Of a stretch of DNA of 64,000 nucleotides, positions 35,979 through 44,811 are shown one piece after another. The number at the start of each line of letters is the position of its first letter. Position 1 is the first letter of the stretch. Source of the stretch: an uncultured Atopobiaceae bacterium. GTDB lineage: Bacteria > Actinomycetota > Coriobacteriia > Coriobacteriales > Atopobiaceae. The translations under genes were made by a program, and so were the position numbers. Under the pieces are notes generated by a model. That model was not told where the DNA came from. It saw only the letters and a list, made by a program, of their open reading frames with translations, and made no database searches. Location of the stretch: the NCBI GenBank assembly GCA_944322145.1, contig CALUNW010000002.1, positions 234,921-298,920 on the forward strand, given 5' to 3'.

Positions 35979-36875
35979 ATGGCAGACGAGAAGAGCCTCG
36001 AGAAGGACCTGTCGCCGTCGCCGACCTTCGTCCCCGGGCGCTGCGGCGTCGTGAGCCTCGGCCTCATGGGCGGCTCGTTCGCCAAGGCCTTTGCCGCGGC
36101 GGGCCGCGAGGTCTTCGCCTGGAACCGCACGCGCTCCACGCTCGAGCTCGCCATGATCGAGACCGTTACCGGCGAGCTCGACGAGGCCACGATCCCCACC
36201 TGCGAGCTCATCGTCCTCGCAGGATATCCCGCGTCCACCGTCGAGTGGCTCGAGCGCTACGCCGCGCTCGTCTCCCCCGGGGCCATCGTCATCGACACCG
36301 TGGGCGTAAAGCGCGTCATCTGCGAGCGCTGCGAGGCGCTCTGCGCGGGCCTGCCCTTCACCTTCGTCGGGTGCCACCCGATGGCGGGCACGCAGTTCTC
36401 CGGCTTCGCGCACGCGCGCGCCACCATGTTCAAGGGCGCCCCGATGGTCGTCGTGCCGCCGCAGATGGAGGACCTCGCGCGCGCGAGCGTCCTCGAGCGC
36501 CTGAAGGAGCTTCTTGCGCCCTGCGGCTTCGGGAGCTTCACGCTCGCCACGGCGGCCGAGCACGACCGCGTGATCGCCTACACCTCGCAGCTCGCGCACG
36601 TCGTCTCCAACGCATACGTCAAGAGCCCCACGGCCCGCAGCCACAAGGGCTTCTCTGCGGGCTCCTACAAGGACCTCACCCGCGTGGCGCGCCTGAACGC
36701 CCCCATGTGGACCGAGCTCTTCCTCGACAACGCCGACAACCTGAGCGCCGAGCTCGGCTGCGTCATCGAGAGCCTCCAGGCGTACAAGGACGCGATCGAC
36801 GCGGGCGACGCGGCGCGCCTCGAGGCGCTCCTCGCCGAGGGCGACCGCATCAAGAGGGAGGTCGAGGGCAGATGA
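35979..36875 (+). CDS. tyrA: Prephenate dehydrogenase
   Basis: 298 residues. NAD(P)-dependent oxidation and decarboxylation of prephenate to 4-hydroxyphenylpyruvate, the tyrosine branch. The Rossmann start VVSLGLMGGSFAKAF (residues 24-38), the CHPMAGTQFSGF motif with the substrate His, and the helical C-terminal dimerisation domain (GFSAGSYKDLTRVARLNAPMW) are visible. An N-terminal ~20-residue charged extension precedes the core; no ACT domain. The ATG directly follows the aroF TAG. Confidence 0.94.
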   Translation: MADEKSLEKDLSPSPTFVPGRCGVVSLGLMGGSFAKAFAAAGREVFAWNRTRSTLELAMIETVTGELDEATIPTCELIVLAGYPASTVEWLERYAALVSPGAIVIDTVGVKRVICERCEALCAGLPFTFVGCHPMAGTQFSGFAHARATMFKGAPMVVVPPQMEDLARASVLERLKELLAPCGFGSFTLATAAEHDRVIAYTSQLAHVVSNAYVKSPTARSHKGFSAGSYKDLTRVARLNAPMWTELFLDNADNLSAELGCVIESLQAYKDAIDAGDAARLEALLAEGDRIKREVEGR

Positions 36876-37990
36876 GCGAGAAGAACCCCGAGGTCCGGAC
36901 GCGCGTCGTCCACGTGAGCGCCGCGTCGCGCTCCTACGACGTCCACGTCGGCGCCGGCGTGCTCGGCGAGGTGGGCGCCATCGCCCGCGCCGCGGCCGGC
37001 GGGAGCCGCTGCTGCGTCATCACCGAGACCAACGTGGGGCCACTCTACGCGGACGCCGTCGAGGCATCGCTCGCCGCCGCAGGCTACGGCGTGGCGGAGC
37101 GCCTCACGTTTCCCGCCGGGGAGGAGCACAAGACGCTCGCGACGCTCGGCGCGCTTCTCGAGGGCCTCGCGGAGCGCGAGCTCACCCGCGACGACGTGGT
37201 CGTGGCGCTGGGCGGCGGCGTGACCGGGGACATGGGCGGCCTCGCCGCGGCCCTCTACCTGCGCGGGGTCCGCGTGGTTCAGGTCCCCACGTCCCTTCTC
37301 GCCATGGTCGACTCCTCCGTCGGCGGCAAGACCGCCGTCGACCTCGCCGCCGGCAAGAACCTCGTGGGCGCCTTCTGGCAGCCCGCGGCCGTGGTCGCAG
37401 ACGTGCGCTGCCTGCTCACGGTCCCGCGAGACCTGCTCGTCGACTCCGTCGGCGAGGTCGTCAAGCACGCCGTGCTCGCCGACCCCGCGCTGCTCGGCGA
37501 CCTCACGGGCCGTCCCCTCGTCGCGGGTGAGCCCGACGAGGCGCGTCTCGTTGACGTCGTGGCCAAAAACGTCTCCATCAAGCGCGACGTCGTCGACGCC
37601 GACGAGCGCGAGAGCGGCATTCGACAGACGCTCAACCTGGGCCACACCATCGGGCACGCAATCGAGGCCGCGAGCGGCTTTGCCCTCGGCCACGGTTCTT
37701 GCGTCGCCGCCGGTCTTAGCGTGGTCGCCCGCGCGAGCGCCCGCGCCGGCTGGTGCCCGGATGACGTCGCGGACGCCATCGTCCGCTGCGTCGCCGCCCA
37801 GGGCCTCCCCACGGGGACCGACGTCCCGCTCGACGAGCTCATGCGCTACGTGGCACATGACAAGAAGCGTCATGACGACTCTGTCAACCTCGTGGTGCCG
37901 GAGCGCCTCGGCGCCGCCCGCGTCCGCCGCGTCCCGCTCGTCGACCTCGGCGCCCTCGTGGCGCACGACCTCGAGGGGGCGGACCTGTGA
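36872..37990 (+). CDS. aroB: 3-dehydroquinate synthase
   Basis: 372 residues. Cyclises DAHP to 3-dehydroquinate using NAD and a divalent metal. Signatures: ALGGGVTGDMGGLAAALYLRG, QVPTSLLAMVDSSVGGKTAVD and the metal ligand region LNLGHTIGHAIEAASG. The ATG overlaps the tyrA stop (ATGA), so translation is coupled. Confidence 0.97.
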   Translation: MSEKNPEVRTRVVHVSAASRSYDVHVGAGVLGEVGAIARAAAGGSRCCVITETNVGPLYADAVEASLAAAGYGVAERLTFPAGEEHKTLATLGALLEGLAERELTRDDVVVALGGGVTGDMGGLAAALYLRGVRVVQVPTSLLAMVDSSVGGKTAVDLAAGKNLVGAFWQPAAVVADVRCLLTVPRDLLVDSVGEVVKHAVLADPALLGDLTGRPLVAGEPDEARLVDVVAKNVSIKRDVVDADERESGIRQTLNLGHTIGHAIEAASGFALGHGSCVAAGLSVVARASARAGWCPDDVADAIVRCVAAQGLPTGTDVPLDELMRYVAHDKKRHDDSVNLVVPERLGAARVRRVPLVDLGALVAHDLEGADL

Positions 37991-39303
37991 ACGTGCGCGT
38001 CCTTCCCGGCGAGCTCGCGGGCACGGTGGTGGCCCCCTCGTCCAAGTCTGAGGCGCACCGCCTTCTGATCTGCGCCGCGTTTGCCCCGGGCACCACCGAC
38101 ATCGCCTGCACCACGACCTCTGACGACATCGATGCGACCATCCGGTGCCTCGAGGCGCTCGGCGCGCGCATCGCGCGGACGAGGGTCGGGTTCCGCGTGC
38201 GGCCCGTCCCCGGGACATCTGCGAGCGACAACGTCCCCGAGCCCGCGCCCGATGCTCTCCTCGACTGCGGCGAGTCCGGCTCGACCCTGCGCTTCCTGCT
38301 TCCCGTCGTGGCGGCGCTCGGCCGGGGCGCGCGCCTCGCCATGGCGGGGCGCCTTCCCCAGAGGCCCCTCTCCCCGCTCTACGAGGAGCTCGAGGGGGGC
38401 GGCGTCGAGCTCGGCCCCCAGGGGACATCGCCGCTGACCGTCTCCGGTCGCCTGCGCCCCGGTCGCTTCGAGCTGCCGGGGGACGTCTCCTCCCAGTACG
38501 TGAGCGGCCTTCTCATGGCGGCCCCCCTGCTCGGCGCCCCCGTCGAGGTCGTCGTGGCCGAGCCCATCGAGTCCCGGCCCTACATCGACCTGACGGTCTC
38601 CGCTCTGGCGCAGTTCGGGGTCAACGTGTCCGAGGCCCCCTGCCCCGCGGGAGACGGCCGCCCCGCGCGCTCGTTCGTGGTGTCGCCGGGCGGGCTCTCC
38701 TCCCCCGGCGTCGTCTCCGTCGGCGGCGACTGGTCGGGTGCGGCCTTCTGGCTCGCTGCGGGCGCGCTCTCCGCGCACGGCGTCGAGGTGAGCGGCCTCG
38801 ACCTCTCGAGCGCCCAGGGCGACCGCCAGGTGCTCGCCGCGCTCGCGCTCCTCGGCGCGCGCGTGCTGCGCGGGCACGAGGGCGCCGCGTGCCTGCGTGA
38901 CCGCCTGCGGGGCAGGACGCTCTCGGTCGCGAGCTGCCCGGACCTCGTCCCGCCCCTCGCGGCCGTCGCCGCCCTCGCCGAGGGGACGACTCGCATCACG
39001 GGCGCGGCGCGCCTGCGCCTCAAGGAGTCCGACCGCCTCGCGACGGTGTCCGCCGCCGTCAACGCGCTCGGGGGCCGTGCCCGCGTCGTAGGCGACGACC
39101 TGGTCATCGAAGGCGTCGAGACCCTCTCGGGCGGCGTCGTCGACGCGGCGGGCGACCATCGCATCGCCATGATGGCCGCCGTCCTCGCCACGCGCTGCTC
39201 GGGGCCCACGACCATCGTCGGCGCCGAGTGCGTCTCAAAGTCGTATCCCGCCTTCTTCGAGGACCTCTCCTCGCTCGGCGGCATCTGCGAAAAGGAGGCA
39301 TGA
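37987..39303 (+). CDS. aroA: 3-phosphoshikimate 1-carboxyvinyltransferase (EPSP synthase)
   Basis: 438 residues. Adds PEP to shikimate 3-phosphate. Motifs: PSSKSEAHRLLICAA near residue 17-31 (the usual SKS[IL]xxR region), DCGESGSTLRFLLPV, SSQYVSGLLMAAPLL, RLRLKESDRL and DHRIAMMAAV. GTG start overlaps the aroB stop (GTGA). Confidence 0.97.
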   Translation: MNVRVLPGELAGTVVAPSSKSEAHRLLICAAFAPGTTDIACTTTSDDIDATIRCLEALGARIARTRVGFRVRPVPGTSASDNVPEPAPDALLDCGESGSTLRFLLPVVAALGRGARLAMAGRLPQRPLSPLYEELEGGGVELGPQGTSPLTVSGRLRPGRFELPGDVSSQYVSGLLMAAPLLGAPVEVVVAEPIESRPYIDLTVSALAQFGVNVSEAPCPAGDGRPARSFVVSPGGLSSPGVVSVGGDWSGAAFWLAAGALSAHGVEVSGLDLSSAQGDRQVLAALALLGARVLRGHEGAACLRDRLRGRTLSVASCPDLVPPLAAVAALAEGTTRITGAARLRLKESDRLATVSAAVNALGGRARVVGDDLVIEGVETLSGGVVDAAGDHRIAMMAAVLATRCSGPTTIVGAECVSKSYPAFFEDLSSLGGICEKEA

Positions 39304-40418
39304 TGCCCTCTTCGTTTGGCACCGCCCTCAGGGTGACCGTTTTCGGGCAGTCCCACTCCCCGGCCGTCGGCTGCGTCCTCGAGGGGCTGCCCGCCGGCAT
39401 GCGGGTAGACCTCGACGAGCTCGCGGAGTTCGTGGAGCGCAGGGCCCCCGGCCGCGACCCGTGGTCGACGCCTCGCCGCGAGCCGGACGCCCCGCGCATC
39501 GTCTCGGGCCTCAACGCCCGCGGCGAGACCTGCGGCGCCCCGCTTGCGGCGATCATCGAGAACACCAACACGCGCTCCGTCGACTATGCCAACCTCACGG
39601 GCGTGCCCCGTCCCGGGCATGCCGACTTCACCGCGTGGGCCAAGTGGCACGGCGCGCAGGACGTCCCGGGCGGCGGGCACTTCTCGGGCCGCCTGACCGG
39701 GCCCCTGTGCGTGGCGGGCGGCATCGCGCTGCAGTGGCTCCGCACGCGCGGCGTCACGGTCGCCGCCCATGTGGCCGAGCTCGCCGGCGTCGAGGACGTC
39801 CCCTTCTCGGCCCTCGACAACTCCCCCGCCGCCGCCGAGAGGCTCGCCTCCCAGGTCTCCTCGCTCGCGGACGGCAGGCGCGTCCCCGTCATCGACGAGA
39901 GGGCCGGCGAGCGCATGGTCGAGGCGGTCATGGCGGCACGTGCCGAGAAGGACACGGTCGGCGGCATCGTCGAGTGCGTCGCCTGCGGCATGCCGGCCGG
40001 CGCCGGGTCGCCGATGTTCGACGGCATCGAGAACGTCATGGCGCGCGCCCTCTTCGGCGTGCCCGCGGTCAAGGGCGTGGAGTTCGGCCGCGGCTTCGAC
40101 GTCGCTCGTCTGCGCGGCACCGAGAACAACGACCCCTACGAGGTTCGCGACGGCGCCTGCGTGCCGGTGACCAACAACGCGGGCGGCATCCTCGGCGGCA
40201 TCACGACCGGCGCCCCCGTCCTCGTCCGCTGCGCGATCAAGCCCATCTCGAGCGTGATGGTGGAGCAGGACTCCGTGGACCTCGACCGCATGGAGCCCGC
40301 CCGCCTCAAGGTCCACGGCCGCCACGACACCACCGCGGTCCTGCGCGCCGTCCCCGTCATCGAGGCCGTCAGCGCCCTTTCCCTCGCCGACGCCCTCCTC
40401 GCCTGGCCCGCGCAGTGA
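39303..40418 (+). CDS. aroC: Chorismate synthase
   Basis: 371 residues. FMN-dependent formation of chorismate, the last common aromatic precursor. Signatures: FGQSHSPAVGCVLEGLPAG near the N-terminus, RPGHADFTAWAKW, GGGHFSGRLTGPL and NAGGILGGITTG. Two adjacent ATGs are possible (39300 or 39303); AAAGGAGG at 39291-39298 fits the second better. The start overlaps the aroA stop. Confidence 0.97.
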   Translation: MPSSFGTALRVTVFGQSHSPAVGCVLEGLPAGMRVDLDELAEFVERRAPGRDPWSTPRREPDAPRIVSGLNARGETCGAPLAAIIENTNTRSVDYANLTGVPRPGHADFTAWAKWHGAQDVPGGGHFSGRLTGPLCVAGGIALQWLRTRGVTVAAHVAELAGVEDVPFSALDNSPAAAERLASQVSSLADGRRVPVIDERAGERMVEAVMAARAEKDTVGGIVECVACGMPAGAGSPMFDGIENVMARALFGVPAVKGVEFGRGFDVARLRGTENNDPYEVRDGACVPVTNNAGGILGGITTGAPVLVRCAIKPISSVMVEQDSVDLDRMEPARLKVHGRHDTTAVLRAVPVIEAVSALSLADALLAWPAQ

Positions 40419-40428
40419 GGTCTCCCGG

Positions 40429-40664
40429 GTCGTCGGCCGGCGGGCGGGGAGGTCCGGCGCTCAGACAGTCCTCGCCGCAAAGGACGCGGCTGCGGAACTC
40501 GCGGCGGACCTCCCCGCCCGCCGGCCGACGACGTGCACTTCCTCGCTTGTCGCAGGTCAATGACGGCTTCGGGAGCGCCCGGCCCATGAGGTCCGCCGCG
40601 AGTTCCGCAGCCGAGCGCAGTGAGGCGAGGACTGTCTGAGCGCCGGACCTCATGGGCCGGGCGC
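40429..40664. repeat. Interlocked inverted-repeat element between aroC and pheA
   Basis: The 294-bp gap holds a 60-bp unit (40451-40510, ends GGTCC...GGACC) and its inverted copy (40590-40649). The copies are identical over 26 bp on one side and 24 bp on the other and differ only in a central 10 bp. Each copy sits inside its own perfect inverted repeat: 40429-40455 with 40506-40532 (27 bp), and 40575-40594 with 40645-40664 (20 bp). So two local hairpins or one long-range duplex (40451-40476 with 40624-40649; 40487-40512 with 40588-40613) can form, but not both fully. No gene is seen in the gap. Confidence 0.9.
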
Positions 40665-40712
40665 CCGGTACCCCAGCATTTCAGTGGAAGTAGCAAGAAC
40701 ACGGAGGAAGAC

Positions 40713-41864
40713 ATGGCTGAGCTTGCGGAGCTGAGGCAGGAGATAGACAGGATCGACCGGGAGATCTTCGAGCTGTTCTCGGAGCGGGCGAAGGTCGCCG
40801 AGGGGGTGGCGGAGTACAAGCGCGAGCACGGGATGCGGGTCTTCGACCCGGCGCGAGAGCGCGCTAAGGTCGCGGCCGCCGCGGATGCCGCGCCGGAGGA
40901 CCTCGCCACGTACGCGCAGGTGATGATGGAGCTCCTCATGGAGGCATCGCGGGCGCGGCAGCACGCCCTTCTCGGCGACGCGTCGGACGACCGCACGCTC
41001 GCTCGCATCAAGGCCGCCCGCGCAAGCACGCCGGAGGTCTTCCCGCGCTCGGCGCACGTGAGCTGCCAGGGCGTCGAGGGCGCCTACTCGCAGATCGCGG
41101 CCGAGAAGATCTTCCGGCGCCCCGCCATCAGCTACTCCCCCACCTTCGACGGCGTCTTCAGGACCGTGGAGCAGGGGCTGGCCGACTACGGCGTGCTGCC
41201 GCTCGAGAACTCGACCGCGGGGTCGGTCAACCAGGTCTTCGACCTCATGATGGAGCACTCCTTCTACGTCGTGCGCACCACGCGCGTGAAGGTGGACCAC
41301 AGCCTGCTCGCCCTCCCCGGCGCCGAGCTCTCCGGCATCCGCGACATCTACAGCCACCAGCAGGCCATCAGCCAGTGCGCCGAGTTCCTCTCGGGCCTTC
41401 CCGACGTGCGCGTGCACGTGTGCGAGAACACCGCCGCGGCCGCCCGAAGCGTCGCCGAGTCGGGGCGCACCGACGTCGCGGCGCTCGCCTCCCACGCCTG
41501 CGCCGCCCTCTACGGCCTGACCGCGCTCTCCTCGGGCGTCCAGGACCGGGACAACAACTACACGCGCTTCGCCTGCATCTCGCGCAACCTCGAGGTGTAC
41601 CCCGGGGCCGACCGGGCCTCCTTCATGGCCGTGCTCCCGCACGAGCCGGGCTCCCTCTACAAGCTGCTCGCCAAGTTCTACGCGCTCGACGTCAACCTCC
41701 TCAAGCTCGAGAGCCGCCCCATCCCCGAGCGCGACTTCGAGTTCATGTTCTACTTCGACGTTGCGTGCCCCGCCGCCTCGCCTGAGTTTGCCTCGCTCGT
41801 CACGACGCTCGGCGGGCTCTGCCAGGAGCTCCGCTTCCTGGGAAGCTACACGGAGGTGCTCTGA
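40713..41864 (+). CDS. pheA: Bifunctional chorismate mutase/prephenate dehydratase
   Basis: 383 residues. N-terminal AroQ-type chorismate mutase (residues 1-90; LAELRQEIDRIDREIFELFSERAKVAE), then prephenate dehydratase (~110-290; GVEGAYSQIAAEKIF, LPLENSTAGSVNQVFDLM, DNNYTRFACIS with the catalytic Thr-Arg-Phe) and a C-terminal ACT domain (~300-380) with KLESRPIPERDFEFMFY, the phenylalanine-binding ESRP motif. So it should be feedback-inhibited by Phe. ATG at 40713 follows GGAGG; upstream in-frame codons run into the repeat element and look unlike protein. Confidence 0.96.
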   Translation: MAELAELRQEIDRIDREIFELFSERAKVAEGVAEYKREHGMRVFDPARERAKVAAAADAAPEDLATYAQVMMELLMEASRARQHALLGDASDDRTLARIKAARASTPEVFPRSAHVSCQGVEGAYSQIAAEKIFRRPAISYSPTFDGVFRTVEQGLADYGVLPLENSTAGSVNQVFDLMMEHSFYVVRTTRVKVDHSLLALPGAELSGIRDIYSHQQAISQCAEFLSGLPDVRVHVCENTAAAARSVAESGRTDVAALASHACAALYGLTALSSGVQDRDNNYTRFACISRNLEVYPGADRASFMAVLPHEPGSLYKLLAKFYALDVNLLKLESRPIPERDFEFMFYFDVACPAASPEFASLVTTLGGLCQELRFLGSYTEVL

Positions 41865-41865
41865 G

Positions 41866-43158
41866 GTGGCCGCGGGACAGAAGGGCGCGTCGGCCGCCCT
41901 GTACGGACTGGTGGGCCACCCGCTCGGGCACAGCTGGTCGCCCCAGATCCACGAGCGCCTCGGGTCTGCGCCCTACGCCCTGCACGACCTCGACGCGGAC
42001 GAGGCCGCGGCGTTCCTGCGCGGCGGCGCGTGGCGCGGCCTCAACGTCACCATCCCCCACAAGCGCCTCGCCGCCGAGCTCGCCGACGTGCGCTCGCCCG
42101 CCGTGGAGCGGCTCGGGGCCGCCAACACGCTCGTGAGGGACGGGGACGGTCGCATCGTCGCAGAGAACACCGACGTCCTGGGCTTTGCCTGGATGCTCGC
42201 GCGCTTCTGCCGCGAGCGCCTGGGGGGCTCCCCGCGCGAGCTTCTCGAAGGCAGGAAGGTCCTCGTTCTCGGCAGCGGCGGCGCCGGGGCGGCGGTGCGA
42301 GACGCCCTGGAGAACGCCGCTGGGGCGCACGCGGTCACCATCTCGCGCTCCGGCGATCAGACCTACGACACGCTGGCTGAGCGACACGCCGACGCCGTCC
42401 TTCTCGTCAACACGACGCCGGTCGGCATGTTCCCGCGCTGTCCCGCGTCGCCCGTCGACGAGGGGACGCTCTCTCGCCTCACCGGCCTGAGGGGCGTGCT
42501 CGACGTCGTCTACAACCCCACGAGGACGGGCCTTTGCCTCGCCGCCGAGCGGCTGGGGCTTCCCTGCGAGTCTGGCCTGGCCATGCTCGTGGCGCAGGCG
42601 CTCTACGCGAGCGAGCTCTTCCAGGGGCGCGATCTCGACGACGGCCTGGTGGGGCAGATCGAGAGCGACATCCTGGCGCAGACGGAGAACGTCGTGCTCA
42701 TCGGCATGCCCGGGGCGGGCAAGACGAGCTGCGGAAGGGCCCTCGCACGGCTGCTCGGGCGCCCCTTCGTCGACCTTGACGAGGCAATTGCCCTCGAGAC
42801 CGGCCGGGGCGCGGCGCAGATCATCCGCGAGGACGGCGAGGACAGCTTCCGCGCGGTGGAGACCGAGGTCACGGGTCGCTACGCGGCGCGCTCCGGTCTG
42901 GTCGTCGCCTGCGGCGGCGGGGTCGTCACGCGCGAGGCCAACTACCCCCTGCTCCACCAGAACGGCCGCATCGTGTTTCTCGACCGGCCCGTCTCCGAGC
43001 TCAGCTCAGACGGTCGCCCCGTCTCGCAGGCCAAGGGCGTGGAGCGCGTCGCGGCCGAGCGCATGGGGCTCTATCGGGCCTGGGCCGACGTGACGGTCAC
43101 GTGCACGGGCACGCCCGCGGGGGACGCCGAGTCTGTGCGCGAGCTCCTCGGACTCTAG
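41866..43158 (+). CDS. aroE/aroK: Shikimate dehydrogenase-shikimate kinase fusion
   Basis: 430 residues. Residues 8-265 are AroE: GLVGHPLGHSWSPQIHE, catalytic Lys66 in NVTIPHK, Asp103 in ENTDVLGF, NADP loop VLGSGGAGAAVRDAL. Residues 274-430 are AroK: Walker A GMPGAGKTSCGRALA (280-294), DLDEAI, CGGGVVTREANYPLL and SDGRPVSQAKG. It would turn 3-dehydroshikimate into shikimate and then shikimate 3-phosphate, two successive steps. GTG start at 41866, one base after pheA, with GGAGGTG upstream. Each domain is full length and all main catalytic residues are present, so both activities are likely. Confidence 0.95.
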   Translation: MAAGQKGASAALYGLVGHPLGHSWSPQIHERLGSAPYALHDLDADEAAAFLRGGAWRGLNVTIPHKRLAAELADVRSPAVERLGAANTLVRDGDGRIVAENTDVLGFAWMLARFCRERLGGSPRELLEGRKVLVLGSGGAGAAVRDALENAAGAHAVTISRSGDQTYDTLAERHADAVLLVNTTPVGMFPRCPASPVDEGTLSRLTGLRGVLDVVYNPTRTGLCLAAERLGLPCESGLAMLVAQALYASELFQGRDLDDGLVGQIESDILAQTENVVLIGMPGAGKTSCGRALARLLGRPFVDLDEAIALETGRGAAQIIREDGEDSFRAVETEVTGRYAARSGLVVACGGGVVTREANYPLLHQNGRIVFLDRPVSELSSDGRPVSQAKGVERVAAERMGLYRAWADVTVTCTGTPAGDAESVRELLGL

Positions 43159-43483
43159 GCTCGCGTCCTTCTCGCCTCCCCGTTCTTGTCCTTTCAAGAA
43201 AACAAGAACCTTGCTCATTTGCGTCGAGAGGGGCAATTGAAGGCAGTTCTTTACCTCCCCGGGGGACAAGAACCCACGCCGAGGGCGCCGACACATGCCG
43301 CTGGCGGCACAATCGTGCGTTTTCCCTGTGTGCGGGCGCCGTCTGCGGCGCCGCTCGGCGGAGAGAGCCGCGCGGGGGCGCGCGCCTCGTATACTGTCCT
43401 CTCGATACGTTGAGACAGTCGGCAGATGATGAGTGTGGAGACGGGGCTCCAGCTCGCGATTCGACGACAGGAAGGGTCGCGAA
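43159..43483. other. Intergenic region with a probable promoter for the EIIB-aroQ gene
   Basis: 325 bp without a gene I can support. GTTCTTGTCC (43182-43191) and GGACAAGAAC (43265-43274) form a spaced inverted repeat. A TATACT -10-like hexamer at 43390-43395 (same TATACTGTCC context as the tRNA-Arg promoter) lies ~90 bases before the start codon, suggesting the EIIB-aroQ gene is transcribed separately from the aro operon. Confidence 0.55.
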
Positions 43484-44443
43484 GTGGACAGAGATCAGAT
43501 CGCGCAGGAAGTCCTCGCCGCCGTGGGCGGCAAGGGCAACGTCACCGCGAACGACATCTGCATGACCCGTCTGCGCATCCTCACCGAGGACCCCTCGCTC
43601 GTCGACACCGACCAGCTGTCCGCAGCGCGCGGCGTCCTCGGCTTTGTCAAGCGCGGGGCAAACGGCATCGAGGTCGTGTTTGGCCCGGGAAAGGTCGAGG
43701 CGGTCCACGAGGCGCTCGTGCGCCTCACCGGCATCGAGGGCAACGAGGGGGCCTTTGACGAGACCTCGTCCATGCCCTCCCCCATCCACGTGCACATCTC
43801 GCACAACCCGCTCCGCAGCGCCGCCCTTGCGCAGAGCGAGGAGGACGGCGAGGACGAGCCCGTCGAGGGGGCGTCTGACACCGATGACACCGCCACGGTC
43901 GAGGACCTCGTCAGCCTTCTGGACGACCTTGACCCCGCGGCGGACGCCGCCGAGCCCCTCGAGGTTCCTGCCGAGGAGGACGAGGCGGAGACTCCGGAAG
44001 GCCCGCTGCGCGTCCTGGTGATCAACGGCCCCAACATCAACATGCTCGGCATCCGCGAGCCCGACATCTACGGGCACGACTCCTACCGCGCCATGCTGCG
44101 CGTCTGCCATGATGCCGCGCTCGAGGCGGGCTTTGCGGACTGCACCTGCTTCCAGTCCAATCACGAGGGCGACCTCATCGACGCCATCCAGGACGCATAC
44201 GGCACCTACGCCGGCATCATCATCAACCCGGGCGCCTACACGCACACCTCCATCGCCATCCTGGACGCCGCGAAGGCGGTGGGCCTCCCGATGATCGAGG
44301 TGCACATCTCAAAGCTCGAGGATCGCGAGGACTTCCGCCAGGTGTCCTACATCCGCGCGGCGTGCTTCGAGACGATCACCGGCCTGGGCGTCGAGGGCTA
44401 TCGCAAGGCCATGCTCGATATGGCGGCGCATCTCGGCCTGTAG
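43484..44443 (+). CDS. aroQ: PTS EIIB domain fused to type II 3-dehydroquinate dehydratase
   Basis: 319 residues. Residues 1-82 match the glucose-family PTS EIIB domain: LAAVGGKGNVTANDICMTRLRI with the phospho-acceptor Cys at residue 26, and GANGIEVVFGPGKVEAVHEAL. An acidic, Pro/Ala-rich linker spans 83-173. Residues 175-319 are AroQ: VINGPNINMLGIREPDIYG (catalytic Tyr196), INPGAYTHTSIAIL (His254) and EVHISKLEDREDFR (His274). AroQ dehydrates 3-dehydroquinate and completes the shikimate set in this window. GTG start with AGGAAGG upstream. No EIIA or EIIC partner is nearby, so the EIIB part may be regulatory. Confidence 0.93.
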   Translation: MDRDQIAQEVLAAVGGKGNVTANDICMTRLRILTEDPSLVDTDQLSAARGVLGFVKRGANGIEVVFGPGKVEAVHEALVRLTGIEGNEGAFDETSSMPSPIHVHISHNPLRSAALAQSEEDGEDEPVEGASDTDDTATVEDLVSLLDDLDPAADAAEPLEVPAEEDEAETPEGPLRVLVINGPNINMLGIREPDIYGHDSYRAMLRVCHDAALEAGFADCTCFQSNHEGDLIDAIQDAYGTYAGIIINPGAYTHTSIAILDAAKAVGLPMIEVHISKLEDREDFRQVSYIRAACFETITGLGVEGYRKAMLDMAAHLGL

Positions 44444-44811
44444 CTCCCACCACCGTGCCGCGTGTGGCGTGAACCCAAATCCGGTTTTTTATCCTCAACT
44501 AAGAGGGCGCCCGCAATCGGCGACATAGACCAGACCGTCCGCAATCGGCCCGCAATCCTCGCCTGCCCGATACCGGGCCAGTTTCGGACGTTTCAAGACG
44601 CCCGGACCGTCCGCGCCCAGCCCGTTATTCTCGGCGGCCCCGCCCGCGACGCTCCTGTCGCCGAGGACCCAAATCCGGATTTGGGTCCGAGGCGGTGGTG
44701 GCCGTTGGGCCCGACAGTTCTTGTCGATGAAGAACCTAGCCTCGGAGTTAACCTCTCAGCCGAGGTACGCCGTGTCGGCCGAGAAGTGCCCGCTGCCCCG
44801 GACCCAAATCG
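44444..44811. other. Intergenic repeat island B
   Basis: No gene is seen in these 368 bp. It contains CGATACCGGGCCAGTT and CGGACGTTTC (44566-44594), ACCGTCCGC twice, GCCCGTTATTCTCGGC (44620-44636), a perfect 24-bp palindrome GGACCCAAATCC/GGATTTGGGTCC at 44665-44688, and GGACCCAAATCGTCATTTGTGT at 44800-44821. The last runs into the end of the next gene and supplies its stop codon. The words are shared with island A (15.8 kb) and in part with island C (48.9 kb). Confidence 0.8.

Noticed and set aside
43186..43413. 75-codon plus frame in the aroEK-aroQ gap
   Set aside because: No ribosome site, no homology signal; it overlaps inverted repeats and the likely aroQ promoter.
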